In this document: one piece after another, positions 9,482 through 18,445 of the stretch
How positions within the stretch are numbered: position 1 is the stretch's first letter
Layout: the number at the start of each line of letters is the position of its first letter
Assembly: GCA_021816955.1 (NCBI GenBank)
Contig: JAKAWP010000011.1
Location: forward strand, 1-35,761
Length of the DNA stretch: 35,761 bases
DNA from: Thermoplasmata archaeon
GTDB lineage: Archaea > Thermoplasmatota > Thermoplasmata > Lutacidiplasmatales > UBA184
Direction: 5' to 3'
The notes under the pieces: generated by a model
What the model saw: the letters and a program-made list of their open reading frames with translations, nothing else
Databases searched by the model: none
Told to the model about the DNA's origin: nothing
Translations under genes and position numbers: made by a program

Positions 9482-10290
9482 GACCGGTGCCCGGGTTCCT
9501 TGACGAGGTGCTGGCCGCCGTGCGCGACGATCTGGCGGCGGGACGGTATCGGCTCGCGTCGTCCACGGACGGCCGGACTCCCCCGTCGTTGGCCCGGGCA
9601 ATCGAGCGCGAGCGGGACCGCGGCGCGCTCGTGGCCGAGTTCAAGCGCGTATCGCCGGGAGCGGCTTCGCCCGAGCTTCCCACGCGAGACGTCGGCGACT
9701 TCCTCGCCCGGGTGCCGGCGAACGCGGTCGCGGGATACTCCTGCCTCGCGACGCGCCACCGGTTCCGCGGCTCGGTCGACGACGTCGCCCGCTTGTCCGT
9801 TGAGACATCCGCTCCCGTTCTGTTCAAGGACTTCGTGGTTGATCTCGCTCAGATCGACGCGGCGGCCCGCGCCGGCGCGGCGGCGGTGCTCCTCCTCGCC
9901 CGGCTGGAGGCGGAACGACGCCTCCGCACGCCCCTCTCCGCGCTCGCGCGCGCCGCCCGGGATCGGGGGCTCGAGGTCGTTCTCGAGCTGCACCGGCCCG
10001 AGGAGTTCAAGACCGTCGAGACCGTTCGGCCCGACGTGTGGGGGGTGAACGTGCGCGACCTCGACAACCTGCGGATCGAACGGGAGGTCGTCGGCGCCAC
10101 GTTCCGGCAGCTCGACGACGTCGCCGAGCCGGTTCTCGGTCTGTCCGGAGTTGAGGGCCGCGAGGAGGCGATCGCATTCTACGAGGCCGGGGCCGACGGG
10201 ATCCTCGTCGGTTCGGCCCTCGCGCGATCGACCGACCCAGCCCGATTTTTGGACGGGCTGCGCCGCCCGCCGGGAGGCCAGCGACCGTGA
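9469..10290 (+). CDS. trpC: Indole-3-glycerol phosphate synthase
   Basis: 'LVAEFKRVSPGAASPEL', 'VLFKDFVVDLAQIDAAARAGAAAVLLLARL', 'VVLELHRPEEF', 'WGVNVRDLDNLRIE', 'ADGILVGSALARS'. An alternative in-frame GTG at 9478 would give a 4-bp overlap with trpD. Confidence 0.94.
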   Translation: MGGVRPVPGFLDEVLAAVRDDLAAGRYRLASSTDGRTPPSLARAIERERDRGALVAEFKRVSPGAASPELPTRDVGDFLARVPANAVAGYSCLATRHRFRGSVDDVARLSVETSAPVLFKDFVVDLAQIDAAARAGAAAVLLLARLEAERRLRTPLSALARAARDRGLEVVLELHRPEEFKTVETVRPDVWGVNVRDLDNLRIEREVVGATFRQLDDVAEPVLGLSGVEGREEAIAFYEAGADGILVGSALARSTDPARFLDGLRRPPGGQRP

Positions 10291-10934
10291 AGACCTTCGT
10301 CAAGCTCTGCGGACTTCGCGAGGAGGCGGCGATCCAGCGCGTGCCGGAAGGCGGGGCCGCCGGGTTCGTGGTCGGAGTACCGGCGTCCCCCCGGAACCTC
10401 ACCGTCGAGGAGATCGCGGAGCGCGTCCCGCTCGTTCCGTCGAACGCCGAAGCGTGGGCGGTCACGGTCGCGCCGACCGCCGAGCTCGTCCGCCGGCTGT
10501 TCGACGAGGCGGGCGTCGACCGGATCCAAGTGTACGGCGCCATCCCGGACGGACTCGACTTTTTGGAGCGCCACCACCTCGTCCCGTCGCTCCCGCTCGG
10601 GCGCGCGGGCGAACCCGGATCGGCCCCCGCGGTGCCGCCCGCCGAGGAGTTTCCCCGGCTCCACCTCGACACCGGCCGGGGCGCCTTGCCGGGCGGAAGC
10701 GGAGAGACCGGCAACTGGGCCGTCGCCGCCCAACTCGTGAACGACCACCCCGGTCGCAAGTTCGTCCTCGCGGGGGGACTCACCCCCGAGAACGTGACGG
10801 CGGCGCTGGACGAGGTCCATCCGTGGGGGGTGGACGTCTCGTCGGGGATCGAACGGGCGCCTGGAGTGAAGGACCTCGCGCGGATCGACCAGTTCCTCGC
10901 GGCGGTCGCGGAGTACGAGCGACGCCATGCCTAG
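10287..10934 (+). CDS. trpF: Phosphoribosylanthranilate isomerase
   Basis: [17 protein letters not shown]; '[17 protein letters not shown]'; 'DRIQVYG'; '[14 protein letters not shown]'; '[24 protein letters not shown]'. Confidence 0.93.
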   Translation: MKTFVKLCGLREEAAIQRVPEGGAAGFVVGVPASPRNLTVEEIAERVPLVPSNAEAWAVTVAPTAELVRRLFDEAGVDRIQVYGAIPDGLDFLERHHLVPSLPLGRAGEPGSAPAVPPAEEFPRLHLDTGRGALPGGSGETGNWAVAAQLVNDHPGRKFVLAGGLTPENVTAALDEVHPWGVDVSSGIERAPGVKDLARIDQFLAAVAEYERRHA

Positions 10935-12087
10935 GCGCTACGGTCCGTTCGGAGGGGCGTTCGTGCCCGAGACGCTCGTCCCGGCGCTCGAAGAGCTCGA
11001 CGACGCGTGGCGGCGAGCGCGGCGGGACCCGGAGTTTCGCTCCGAGCTCCGGCGGCTGAGCCGGACGTACGCCGGGCGGCCGACCCCCCTCTACTTCGCG
11101 CGGCGGTTGACGCGTCGAGCCGGGGGGGCCGAGATCTGGTTGAAGCGCGAAGACCTCCTGCACGGGGGAGCCCACAAGATCAACAACGCCCTCGGCCAGG
11201 GCCTGCTCGCCCGCCGCATGGGCAAGCGGCGCCTCATCGCGGAGACCGGGGCCGGCCAGCACGGGGTCGCTACGGCGATGGTCGGGGCGGCGTTGGGCTT
11301 CGAAACCGAGGTCTACATGGGCGAGCGCGACATCGAGCGCCAGCGGCCGAACGTCCGCCGCATGGAGCTGCTCGGCACCCACGTCGTTGCGGTGCGAACG
11401 GGGAGCCGCACGCTCAAGGACGCCATCAACGCCGCGCTCCGGGACTGGATCACAAACGTCCGGACGACTCACTACCTGTTGGGTTCGGCGGTCGGTCCGC
11501 ACCCGTACCCGACGCTCGTCCGCGAACTCCAGAGCGTCATCGGGGAGGAGATTCGCCGCCAGTCGCTCCACGCGTTCGGCCGACTTCCGTCGATGGCGGT
11601 CGCCTGCGTCGGCGGCGGGTCGAACGCGATCGGAACGTTCCATCCCCTCCTCTCGACCCCGGTGGAGCTGCTCGGCGTCGAGGCGGCCGGCCCCCGCGGC
11701 CATCCGGTCGGCGCGGCCTCCCTCACCCGGGGCCGTCCGGGGATCTTGCACGGGAGCTATTCCTACGTCCTCGAGGACGGCGAGGGGCAGATCCTCGACA
11801 CCGCGAGCATCTCCGCCGGCCTCGACTACGCCGGTGTCGGTCCCGAGCACGCCTGGCTCAAGACGACCGGTCGGGTCCGGTACGTGGCGGTGCACGACGG
11901 GGAAGCGCTCGCGGCGTTCCGATGGCTGGCGCGGGACGAGGGAATCCTTCCCGCCCTGGAGCCCGCCCATGCCCTCTATGCCGCGATGCGCGAGGCCCGC
12001 CGACGTCGGCCGAACGAGCGGATCGTCGTCACCCTCTCGGGGCGCGGCGACAAGGACTTGGAGCAGGTCGGTGGCGACCGTCGCTGA
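10927..12087 (+). CDS. trpB: Tryptophan synthase beta chain
   Basis: [19 protein letters not shown]; '[20 protein letters not shown]' PLP lysine; '[13 protein letters not shown]'; '[12 protein letters not shown]'; '[18 protein letters not shown]'; 'LSGRGDKDL'. Confidence 0.97.
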   Translation: MPRRYGPFGGAFVPETLVPALEELDDAWRRARRDPEFRSELRRLSRTYAGRPTPLYFARRLTRRAGGAEIWLKREDLLHGGAHKINNALGQGLLARRMGKRRLIAETGAGQHGVATAMVGAALGFETEVYMGERDIERQRPNVRRMELLGTHVVAVRTGSRTLKDAINAALRDWITNVRTTHYLLGSAVGPHPYPTLVRELQSVIGEEIRRQSLHAFGRLPSMAVACVGGGSNAIGTFHPLLSTPVELLGVEAAGPRGHPVGAASLTRGRPGILHGSYSYVLEDGEGQILDTASISAGLDYAGVGPEHAWLKTTGRVRYVAVHDGEALAAFRWLARDEGILPALEPAHALYAAMREARRRRPNERIVVTLSGRGDKDLEQVGGDRR

Positions 12088-12916
12088 GGCGTTCCGCGCG
12101 GCGCGCGATGCGCGTCGGCCGATCGTGATGCCGTACTGGCTGATCGATCGCGCCCGGCATCGGGAGCTCCCGGCGGTCGCGACGGCGCTGGTGCGGGCCG
12201 GGGCGACGGCGATCGAACTCGGCCTCCCGTTCAGCGATCCGATCGCCGACGGCCCCGTCCTCGAGGCCGCGGCCGGTCGCGCCCGGGAGCACGGCACCCG
12301 GTTCGCCGACCTGCTCGACGCGGCCCGGACGGTCCGCTCGGTCCTGCCGGTCGCCCTGTTGACCTACGCGAACCCGTTGTGGGTGCGCGGACTAGCGCGG
12401 AGCTTTCGCGAGCTGCGAGCCGCGGGCGTCTCCGCGGTGATCGTCGCCGATCTCTCGCTGGAAGAATCCAGGACGTGGCGGCGGGCGGCGGACCACCAAG
12501 GCCTCGACCTCGTCCTCCTCGCGGCCCCCCAGCGGGGCACGGAGCGCATCCGTCGCATCGCCCGCGCGACCCGGGGGTTCCTCTACCTCGTTTCCCGCTA
12601 CGGGACGACCGGCGCCAGCGCGCGCGGCGCGGAGGTCGACCTGCGCCGTTTGGTCCGGGCCGCCCGAGCCGCGGCGGCGACGATACCGATCGCCGTTGGC
12701 TTCGGAGTGCGAGACGCCGCTTCGAGCCGTCGGGCGATCGCGACCGGAGCCGACGGGGTGATCGTCGGAACGATCCTCGAAGAGATCGCCGAGCGTCATC
12801 CGCACCCCGCGGCGGCGATGGGAGCGACCCTCCGCGAGATCGCCGTCGCTGCCGATCGGGCCCTCGCCGAACGAGACGGCCGGCGAGCCCGCCCGAGTCG
12901 CTTCAGAACGCGTTGA
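12071..12916 (+). CDS. trpA: Tryptophan synthase alpha chain
   Basis: GTG start at 12071; '[20 protein letters not shown]', '[12 protein letters not shown]', '[11 protein letters not shown]', '[13 protein letters not shown]', '[10 protein letters not shown]', '[10 protein letters not shown]'. Confidence 0.95.
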   Translation: MATVAEAFRAARDARRPIVMPYWLIDRARHRELPAVATALVRAGATAIELGLPFSDPIADGPVLEAAAGRAREHGTRFADLLDAARTVRSVLPVALLTYANPLWVRGLARSFRELRAAGVSAVIVADLSLEESRTWRRAADHQGLDLVLLAAPQRGTERIRRIARATRGFLYLVSRYGTTGASARGAEVDLRRLVRAARAAAATIPIAVGFGVRDAASSRRAIATGADGVIVGTILEEIAERHPHPAAAMGATLREIAVAADRALAERDGRRARPSRFRTR

Positions 12917-13661
12917 CGAGGAAGCCGACGAGAAAGCCGATCACGATGCCCACGTAGACGAGCGCCTGCTTCGCTTGGGAGGCCTCCCGGCTCTCTTCGG
13001 GGCCCAACAACGACCGGAGCATCGGAAGGATGCCGTAGAGGATGGCACCGATCGCGACGGCATCGAAGAAGATCACGAGCGGCGTCGACGAATAGAAGAA
13101 TCCGACGGCGGCCCCGACCACCGTAGGGAGCCCGCCGATCAGATACAGGCCGACGAGCATCGAGACCGGTACGGCCGATTCGCCGAGGAGCGGAGCGGCG
13201 ATCGGGAACCCTTCGGTGAAGTTCTGAAGGAGGAAGCCGACGAAGACGACCGTGAGGAACCCGAGGGTGCCGACCGACCACGCCGCGCCGAAAACGAGCC
13301 CCTCGGTCAGGTTCTGAAAGCCCATCGCGCTCGCCATGATGAGCGCCACCGCGAGGGGGCTCCATCGCCGGTTCCGCCGGCGGCGTTCGACCCCGAAGAG
13401 CAGGCCGTAGGCGCCCCCGACCCCGAGCAAGAACAGGCCGTCGTACAGCGGGTCCGTGAGGTACGGACCGCTCCCGGTATTGAGCGAAGCGACATCGGAG
13501 AAGATGTCCGCGAGGAGGAACACCAACAGGCCGACCGCCCCCGCGCTCAGCAGCTGGACCGTCCGGGCCTTCAGGTCCCGGTGGAGGACAACCGGCAGCG
13601 AGAGAAAGATCGATAGCCCCATGACGGCCGACAGACCGACCAATAGGGGAAAATTCGCCAC
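12903..13661 (-). CDS. ZIP-family divalent metal transporter
   Basis: GTG start; multi-TM protein with 'MGFQNLTEGLVFGAAW' and 'LLQNFTEGFPIAAPL' (ZIP TM4/TM5-like N-x-x-E-G motifs). Confidence 0.85.
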   Translation of the reverse strand: MANFPLLVGLSAVMGLSIFLSLPVVLHRDLKARTVQLLSAGAVGLLVFLLADIFSDVASLNTGSGPYLTDPLYDGLFLLGVGGAYGLLFGVERRRRNRRWSPLAVALIMASAMGFQNLTEGLVFGAAWSVGTLGFLTVVFVGFLLQNFTEGFPIAAPLLGESAVPVSMLVGLYLIGGLPTVVGAAVGFFYSSTPLVIFFDAVAIGAILYGILPMLRSLLGPEESREASQAKQALVYVGIVIGFLVGFLVNAF

Positions 13662-13691
13662 GAACCTCGCCGGGGTCGTCCGACAGGGACC

Positions 13692-13726
13692 CCGTATTAA
13701 AGCATAACGATGTGATGAAATATAGC
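13692..13726. promoter_or_regulatory. Divergent archaeal promoter region between ZIP transporter and HTH/ferritin-like regulator
   Basis: AT-rich island in high-GC sequence: 'ccgtattaaagcataacgatgtgatgaaatatag'. 'tttaata' on the minus strand lies about 35 nt before the ZIP GTG, and 'aaatata' on the plus strand about 30 nt before the regulator ATG. Confidence 0.5.
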
Positions 13727-13730
13727 ACGG

Positions 13731-13747
13731 CGTTCACGGTGTGAACG
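13731..13747. promoter_or_regulatory. Perfect inverted repeat CGTTCAC-GGT-GTGAACG, candidate operator
   Basis: 7-bp perfect arms with 3-bp spacer, between the putative TATA box and the regulator start codon at 13754. Confidence 0.55.
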
Positions 13748-13753
13748 ATTTCG

Positions 13754-14569
13754 ATGGCGGTCGAAGGGGATTCCGTTCGCGCCGGACGGAAAGAAGGCGG
13801 TCCCATCGCGGGGCCGGTCGGGTGGGTCCAGGTGACCCAAGCACTCCTCGCCCGCGAACTGGTCGAAGGGCTCGGGCTCTCGGAGCGCGACGCCGCCCGT
13901 CGGCTCGGTGTCGCGCCGTCGGCCGTCTCGCAGTACCTTTCCGGTAAGCGGCTCCGCCGGCAGCTCTCCTCGATCGAAGCCGGGACGGCGGTCCGGTCGT
14001 GGGCGGCCGGCCTCGCCCGCCGGCTCTCGAGGGAGCCGGACGATCCGTCGGCCGCCTCGGCGCGGGTGCTCGAGGCCGCGGGCGAGCTGGCCCGGCGGAT
14101 CGGATCCGTCCCGCTCGCCCCCGCGGAGGAGCCGCCGCGGCCCTACCGGCTGCGCCGGGCGCTCCGCCGCCGGATCACCGGCGAGCAGCTCGCCGTGGCG
14201 CTGTGCATGCGGCTCGCCCAGAAGTCGCGCGACGAACTGACCCGCTCGTTGTTCCGGCAGATCGCCTCCGACTCGCTGCGCCACGCGGAGATCGTCGCCT
14301 CGATCGAGACGTACCTCGAGCGCGGGATCGACCGGCCCCGCCCCTCGGGCATCACGTCGGCCGACCTCGCGGCGATGATCGCTCGGGAACGGGCGGCCGA
14401 ACGCGCCACCCCGAAGGGCGTCGGCCGGACGCTCGGAGGGCTCATGGGCCTCCTCTGGGCGAGCATGGAGGCGGACGAGCGAAAGCACGATGCGCTCCTC
14501 GAAGCGCTCCGTTCGCCCGAGCTGCTCGGCGAACCGGAGCCGGTGAGCGCCCGCCGTCGACCTCGCTAG
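13754..14569 (+). CDS. Transcriptional regulator: N-terminal archaeal HTH (COG2522-like) and C-terminal ferritin-like helical domain
   Basis: 'VTQALLARELVEGLGLSERDAARRLGVAPSAVSQYLSGKR' is a clear HTH. The C-terminal all-helical region has 'RITGEQLAVALCMRLAQ..ASDSLRHAEIVASIETYLE' and 'MEADERKHDALLEAL' (E-x-x-H). Confidence 0.75.
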   Translation: MAVEGDSVRAGRKEGGPIAGPVGWVQVTQALLARELVEGLGLSERDAARRLGVAPSAVSQYLSGKRLRRQLSSIEAGTAVRSWAAGLARRLSREPDDPSAASARVLEAAGELARRIGSVPLAPAEEPPRPYRLRRALRRRITGEQLAVALCMRLAQKSRDELTRSLFRQIASDSLRHAEIVASIETYLERGIDRPRPSGITSADLAAMIARERAAERATPKGVGRTLGGLMGLLWASMEADERKHDALLEALRSPELLGEPEPVSARRRPR

Positions 14570-15630
14570 GGGCGAACCCGCTCGAGAGCCAGGAACCGGG
14601 GGACGCCGTCGGCCGAAACTCCCGCGAGCAGAAACTCCTTGCGGACGCCCTGGGCGACGCGGACCCCCGCCGCGATCTCTGCCCACGTCGTCACGTGGTC
14701 GAGCGGCACGGCGTGCACGAGGTAACGGGCGTGGGCCTCCTCGGGGTTGCGTGGGTACGCGCGAAAGTGTGCGCCGTACTTGAACCCGGTCTTCACCACG
14801 AGCCGCCGTTCGCGCAGGTGGCGGTAGGCCGCGAGCCGTTCGCGGTAGCGGCGGTCGATCCGAGCGGCGCGGCGCTGAAACACGTCGAACGGCACTCCGC
14901 GGCCCGACCGCGCGTCCTTGAGCTCGAGCTCGCCGGTCTCGACGAGATAGGCGGCCTCGATCAAGCTGAGCTCGAGCCGGCTCCCGACGCGGCTTCCGAA
15001 GGCGAGGCCACGCCCGAGCGACTCCACGGCCGTCGGGTCGAAGATCAGCACGCGGTCCTCGCTCACCCATCCGGTCGTCGGCGTGCTGAGCCGGCTGCGG
15101 CTCAGCGTTCCGCTCGGACTGGTCCGGCGGACCCGGTAGTACGTCAGGTCCGACTCCTCGTCGACCACCCCGAGCAGGAGGCTCTTCTTCGAGCCGATCG
15201 TCCGGTCCGCGACCTCGAACAGCCGGCGCAGGTCGAACGGGGTGCGCTCGCTCACCGCGTCGACCCAGAAGCGGGCCGGCGTCTTGTGAAGGGTGCCGCC
15301 TCGCGGCAGGACCGCGAACGCCGTGACCGGAGCCGGCGCCCGCACGACGTACCCCCGCTGGCGGAGATCGCGGTAGACCAGGTATCGGACGCCGAACCCC
15401 GGCTCCGCCCGGGCGCTGGCGCGGAACAGCGCGGGCCACGGGACCGCCCGGCCGCGCCCGTTGACGACCTCGAGCCGCTGCATCTCGAGGAGGTACACCG
15501 CCTCGTACCGGTCGAGCGTGAGCGTCCCGTCCGCCCCAAGGGTGCCGAAGTACCCGCGTGCGTACGTCGACGTCGCCTCGGCCGGATCATCGAGCCGGAC
15601 GGTCGCGTCCGGCCGGACGACTGCGCTCAC
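14566..15630 (-). CDS. endA: tRNA-splicing endonuclease, two-repeat (alpha2-like) form
   Basis: GTG start at 15630. C-terminal catalytic repeat 'LVVKTGFKYGAHFRAYPRNPEEAHARYLVHAVP..GVRVAQGVRKEFLLA' with Tyr/His/Lys; degenerate N-terminal repeat 'EAVYLLEMQRLEVV..RYLVYRDLRQRGYVVRAP'. Confidence 0.88.
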   Translation of the reverse strand: MSAVVRPDATVRLDDPAEATSTYARGYFGTLGADGTLTLDRYEAVYLLEMQRLEVVNGRGRAVPWPALFRASARAEPGFGVRYLVYRDLRQRGYVVRAPAPVTAFAVLPRGGTLHKTPARFWVDAVSERTPFDLRRLFEVADRTIGSKKSLLLGVVDEESDLTYYRVRRTSPSGTLSRSRLSTPTTGWVSEDRVLIFDPTAVESLGRGLAFGSRVGSRLELSLIEAAYLVETGELELKDARSGRGVPFDVFQRRAARIDRRYRERLAAYRHLRERRLVVKTGFKYGAHFRAYPRNPEEAHARYLVHAVPLDHVTTWAEIAAGVRVAQGVRKEFLLAGVSADGVPRFLALERVRP

Positions 15631-16205
15631 GCCGACGGGCCCGGGCGTTCCGCCCGCGCCCCACGGAGGTCCGAGAGGGTGGCGAGCGCCTCCAGCCGTA
15701 CCCCCGCCGTGGCGAGCCGCTCGCGGGCCCCCATCTCGCGATCGACGACGACGATGGCGCGTTCGACGACCGCGCCGTGCTCCCGGAGGATCTCGACCGA
15801 TCGCAGCGAACTCCCGCCGGTCGAGGCGACATCCTCGATCAGGAGCACCGCGTCGCCGGCCGATAGCTCCCCTTCGAACGCCTGCCGGGTGCCGTGGTCT
15901 CTCGGCTGCTTGCGCAGGACGACAAACGGCCGGCCCAACAGGAGCGCCGTGGCGACGACGAGCGGGACCGCGCCGAGCTCCATGCCCCCGAGCCGAGGCT
16001 CGGCGCCGGCTCGGGCGGCGAGCGCGCGGGCCAGGAGCGAGAGCCGGGCCGGGTCGGTCCACGCCCGCTTCACATCGACGTAGACGTCGGACGTCTGGCC
16101 GCTCGTCAGCGTGAACCGCCCGAACCGGACGGCCCCGGCCCCGAGCAAAAGGTCGACGACTTCGGCCGGGGAAGGGGGAACGATACGCTCGGGGTTCGCC
16201 CTCAC
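15627..16205 (-). CDS. pyrE: Orotate phosphoribosyltransferase
   Basis: 'GAVRFGRFTLTSGQTSDVYVDVKRAWTDP', 'GMELGAVPLVVATALLLGRPFVVLRKQPRDHGTR', PRPP motif 'AVLLIEDVASTGGSSLRSVEILREHGA'. Confidence 0.93.
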   Translation of the reverse strand: MRANPERIVPPSPAEVVDLLLGAGAVRFGRFTLTSGQTSDVYVDVKRAWTDPARLSLLARALAARAGAEPRLGGMELGAVPLVVATALLLGRPFVVLRKQPRDHGTRQAFEGELSAGDAVLLIEDVASTGGSSLRSVEILREHGAVVERAIVVVDREMGARERLATAGVRLEALATLSDLRGARAERPGPSA

Positions 16206-16780
16206 CACGGCACCTTCTTCAGCCGCGCGTGGTAGCCGATCCAATTGAACGCGGCGTGCAGACCGACGGTCAGCACGATGACCCATAAAGCCGCTTCCCA
16301 GCCGACGAAGACCGGCACGAACAGCGACGGGTAGAGCCAGAGCCCGAGCGCGATCGGCACGGCGACGAACGGCAGCTGGTCGAGGAGGATCGCGCGGGCG
16401 CCGCTCGGCCGCCCGAGGCGTCGCTTGACGAACGAGCCGAGGGCGTCGCCCGTCATCGCCCCGAAGGCGATCAAGGCGACCACGGGTACCGCGCTTTCCA
16501 CCGACGGCGCCAGCTGGGGAACGACCGCGAGGTTGCCCGGCGCGGCGAGGATCAGGGCCGCTTCGAGCAGGCCGACCGGTATCGCCGCGAACCCCCCGAA
16601 GAGAAACCCGCTCCACGTCTTGCTCGGGCCGAGGATCCGCCGGCCGTCTCCCGGCCAGCTCCGTCCGAAATCCATCGGAGGTCCCACCCCGCGCGGGATC
16701 GTCGCGAGGGCGCTCGCCACCCACGCGGGCAGCAGCACCCAGATCACCGCCATGACGACGAGCAGGTGGGGGTCGAGCAC
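16202..16780 (-). CDS. carS: CDP-2,3-bis-(O-geranylgeranyl)-sn-glycerol synthase (CDP-archaeol synthase, CarS)
   Basis: 'PMDFGRSWPGDGRRILGPSKTWSGFLFG', 'FGAMTGDALGSFVKRRLGRPSGARAILLDQLPF', 'HAAFNWIGYHARLKKVPW' are CarS (former DUF46) motifs; multi-TM. Confidence 0.92.
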   Translation of the reverse strand: MLDPHLLVVMAVIWVLLPAWVASALATIPRGVGPPMDFGRSWPGDGRRILGPSKTWSGFLFGGFAAIPVGLLEAALILAAPGNLAVVPQLAPSVESAVPVVALIAFGAMTGDALGSFVKRRLGRPSGARAILLDQLPFVAVPIALGLWLYPSLFVPVFVGWEAALWVIVLTVGLHAAFNWIGYHARLKKVPW

Positions 16781-16795
16781 GCGCCTTCCCCGTCC

Positions 16796-18436
16796 TTAGG
16801 CGCTGGCGACCAAGCGCTCGAGCGTGCGCGCGACCGCGGCCAACAGCCGCGGGTCGACGCTCTCTTCCGCATCGTGGATGTTCGCCGACCGATCCATGCT
16901 CCCAAAGACGACGGCCGGCATCGGCTCGCCCGAAGGAGTCCGGAGATCCCGGAGCGCGCTCGCATCGGTCCCGCCGTACTCTCCGACGATCTCGGCGTGG
17001 CCGAAGCTGGCCCGCATCCGTTCCGCGAATCGGACGACGAACGGGTGATCCGGCGCGATCGCGTAACCCGAGCGGGAGCGGGCCGGGGGCGCGGTCACCC
17101 GAGCGGCCGGGGCGTGCGCCCGGGCCCACTGCTCGACCCGATCAAGCACCGGCGCGAGACCGGGCGCGAGCTCCATTTCCGGAGGCAGCCGCAGGTCGAC
17201 CACCCCGGTCGCCGAGGCCGGGTCTGCCGGGCCCAACCGGCCGGCGGCGAGCAGCGACCGGAGCGCGGCGACCGCCGCCGGGACCGGGTTCGCCCCTCGG
17301 TGGGGATAACCGCCGTGCGCCGCCCGCCCGACGACCTGAACGGCGAGCGCTTTCGGGTCGATGTCGAGGCTCGTGCGAATCTCCGACGTCTCGAGCCGAA
17401 ACGGCGGCGCGACGGACTTCGCGAGCTCGTCGGCTAGGCCGGCGAGCTTCGCCGACGGTCCTTCGAACACGAGGGTGACGCGTTCGGGGATCTGGTTTCC
17501 CGCATCCGTCTCGGCGTGCAGTTGGATCCGGCACGCCGATTCGCTCGCGCTCGGCATCGCGAGATCGAACTGCGTGAGCGTCGCGCGGCCGGTGATCACT
17601 GGCTCCGGCGCGCCGTGGTCGGGCCAATCGATCGAGCGGTAGACCGATCGATACTCGCGGGCCACGGCGTGGAGCCCGATCAACGTCTCGGCGAGACCGA
17701 CCGTTTGCTCGAGCGTCGACGGCCCATCGAACGACGCCTCGAGAAAGGCGAGTCCGCTCGAGCCCGCGATCACCTCGGGTCCGCCGTCCGGAATCACGGC
17801 CGCGTCGGCCCGCAGGAACCGATTCGGGTCGTTCGGGGGCAACCGAGCGTCGTGCGCCTTGATCGCTTCGATCCCGCCTTCGCCCCCCGTCTCCTCGTCG
17901 CACGCGGCGATCAGCCGGACGTTCCAGTCGAGCCGGGGCCGCTCGGCGAGCCGGCCGAGGGCGAGCAGGGAGGTGACCACGCCGCTCCCGAGATCGTCGT
18001 TCGCGCCGCGTCCGTAGAGCCGACCGTCCTCGCGCTGGGTGAGCGTGTGCGGCGGCGATCGCCACCGGCTCCGCTGCTCACGGGGAACGGGGACCACGTC
18101 GTAGTGGCTCAAGATGAGCAGGGTGCGCGGGGCGCCGGCGTCCAGGTCGACGATGACGTTCGGCCGGGGGAGGCCGTGCAGCGCCGGGGCGAGCGCGTCG
18201 TCGTGCACGAGCGGGTCGTAGATCCGGGTGGCGAGTCCGAGCCGCTGGGCGATCCGTACGATCTGATCGGCGGCGGTCCGGTAGGCGGGCTTTTCCCACC
18301 GACCGTGGAGCGGGTCCTCGAGGTTCGTGGGGGCGGCGGCGACGAGACCGGTCAGCCATCGTAGGGCGTCCTCGCTTTCGAGCACCGCCGCGGGGTCGAG
18401 AGGAGGCCGCTCGGGGGAGGGGGCGCGCGCGTTCAT
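16796..18436 (-). CDS. M20-family metallopeptidase / ArgE-DapE-like deacylase
   Basis: 'LLILSHYDVVPVP', 'LYGRGANDDLGSGVVTSLLAL', 'AACDEETGGEGGIEAIKAHD', 'AHGGYPHRGANPVPA', 'EYGGTDASALRD'. Confidence 0.85.
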   Translation of the reverse strand: MNARAPSPERPPLDPAAVLESEDALRWLTGLVAAAPTNLEDPLHGRWEKPAYRTAADQIVRIAQRLGLATRIYDPLVHDDALAPALHGLPRPNVIVDLDAGAPRTLLILSHYDVVPVPREQRSRWRSPPHTLTQREDGRLYGRGANDDLGSGVVTSLLALGRLAERPRLDWNVRLIAACDEETGGEGGIEAIKAHDARLPPNDPNRFLRADAAVIPDGGPEVIAGSSGLAFLEASFDGPSTLEQTVGLAETLIGLHAVAREYRSVYRSIDWPDHGAPEPVITGRATLTQFDLAMPSASESACRIQLHAETDAGNQIPERVTLVFEGPSAKLAGLADELAKSVAPPFRLETSEIRTSLDIDPKALAVQVVGRAAHGGYPHRGANPVPAAVAALRSLLAAGRLGPADPASATGVVDLRLPPEMELAPGLAPVLDRVEQWARAHAPAARVTAPPARSRSGYAIAPDHPFVVRFAERMRASFGHAEIVGEYGGTDASALRDLRTPSGEPMPAVVFGSMDRSANIHDAEESVDPRLLAAVARTLERLVASA

Positions 18437-18445
18437 CGACCCGCC

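Noticed and set aside
8330-9601. 423-aa minus-strand ORF antisense to trpG/trpD
   Set aside because: Shadow ORF without motifs.
10780-12297. 505-aa minus-strand ORF antisense to trpF/trpB/trpA
   Set aside because: Shadow ORF without motifs; trpB is clear on the sense strand.
13697-15439. 580-aa minus-strand ORF over the regulator and endA
   Set aside because: Compositionally biased shadow ORF; the HTH regulator and EndA explain the region.
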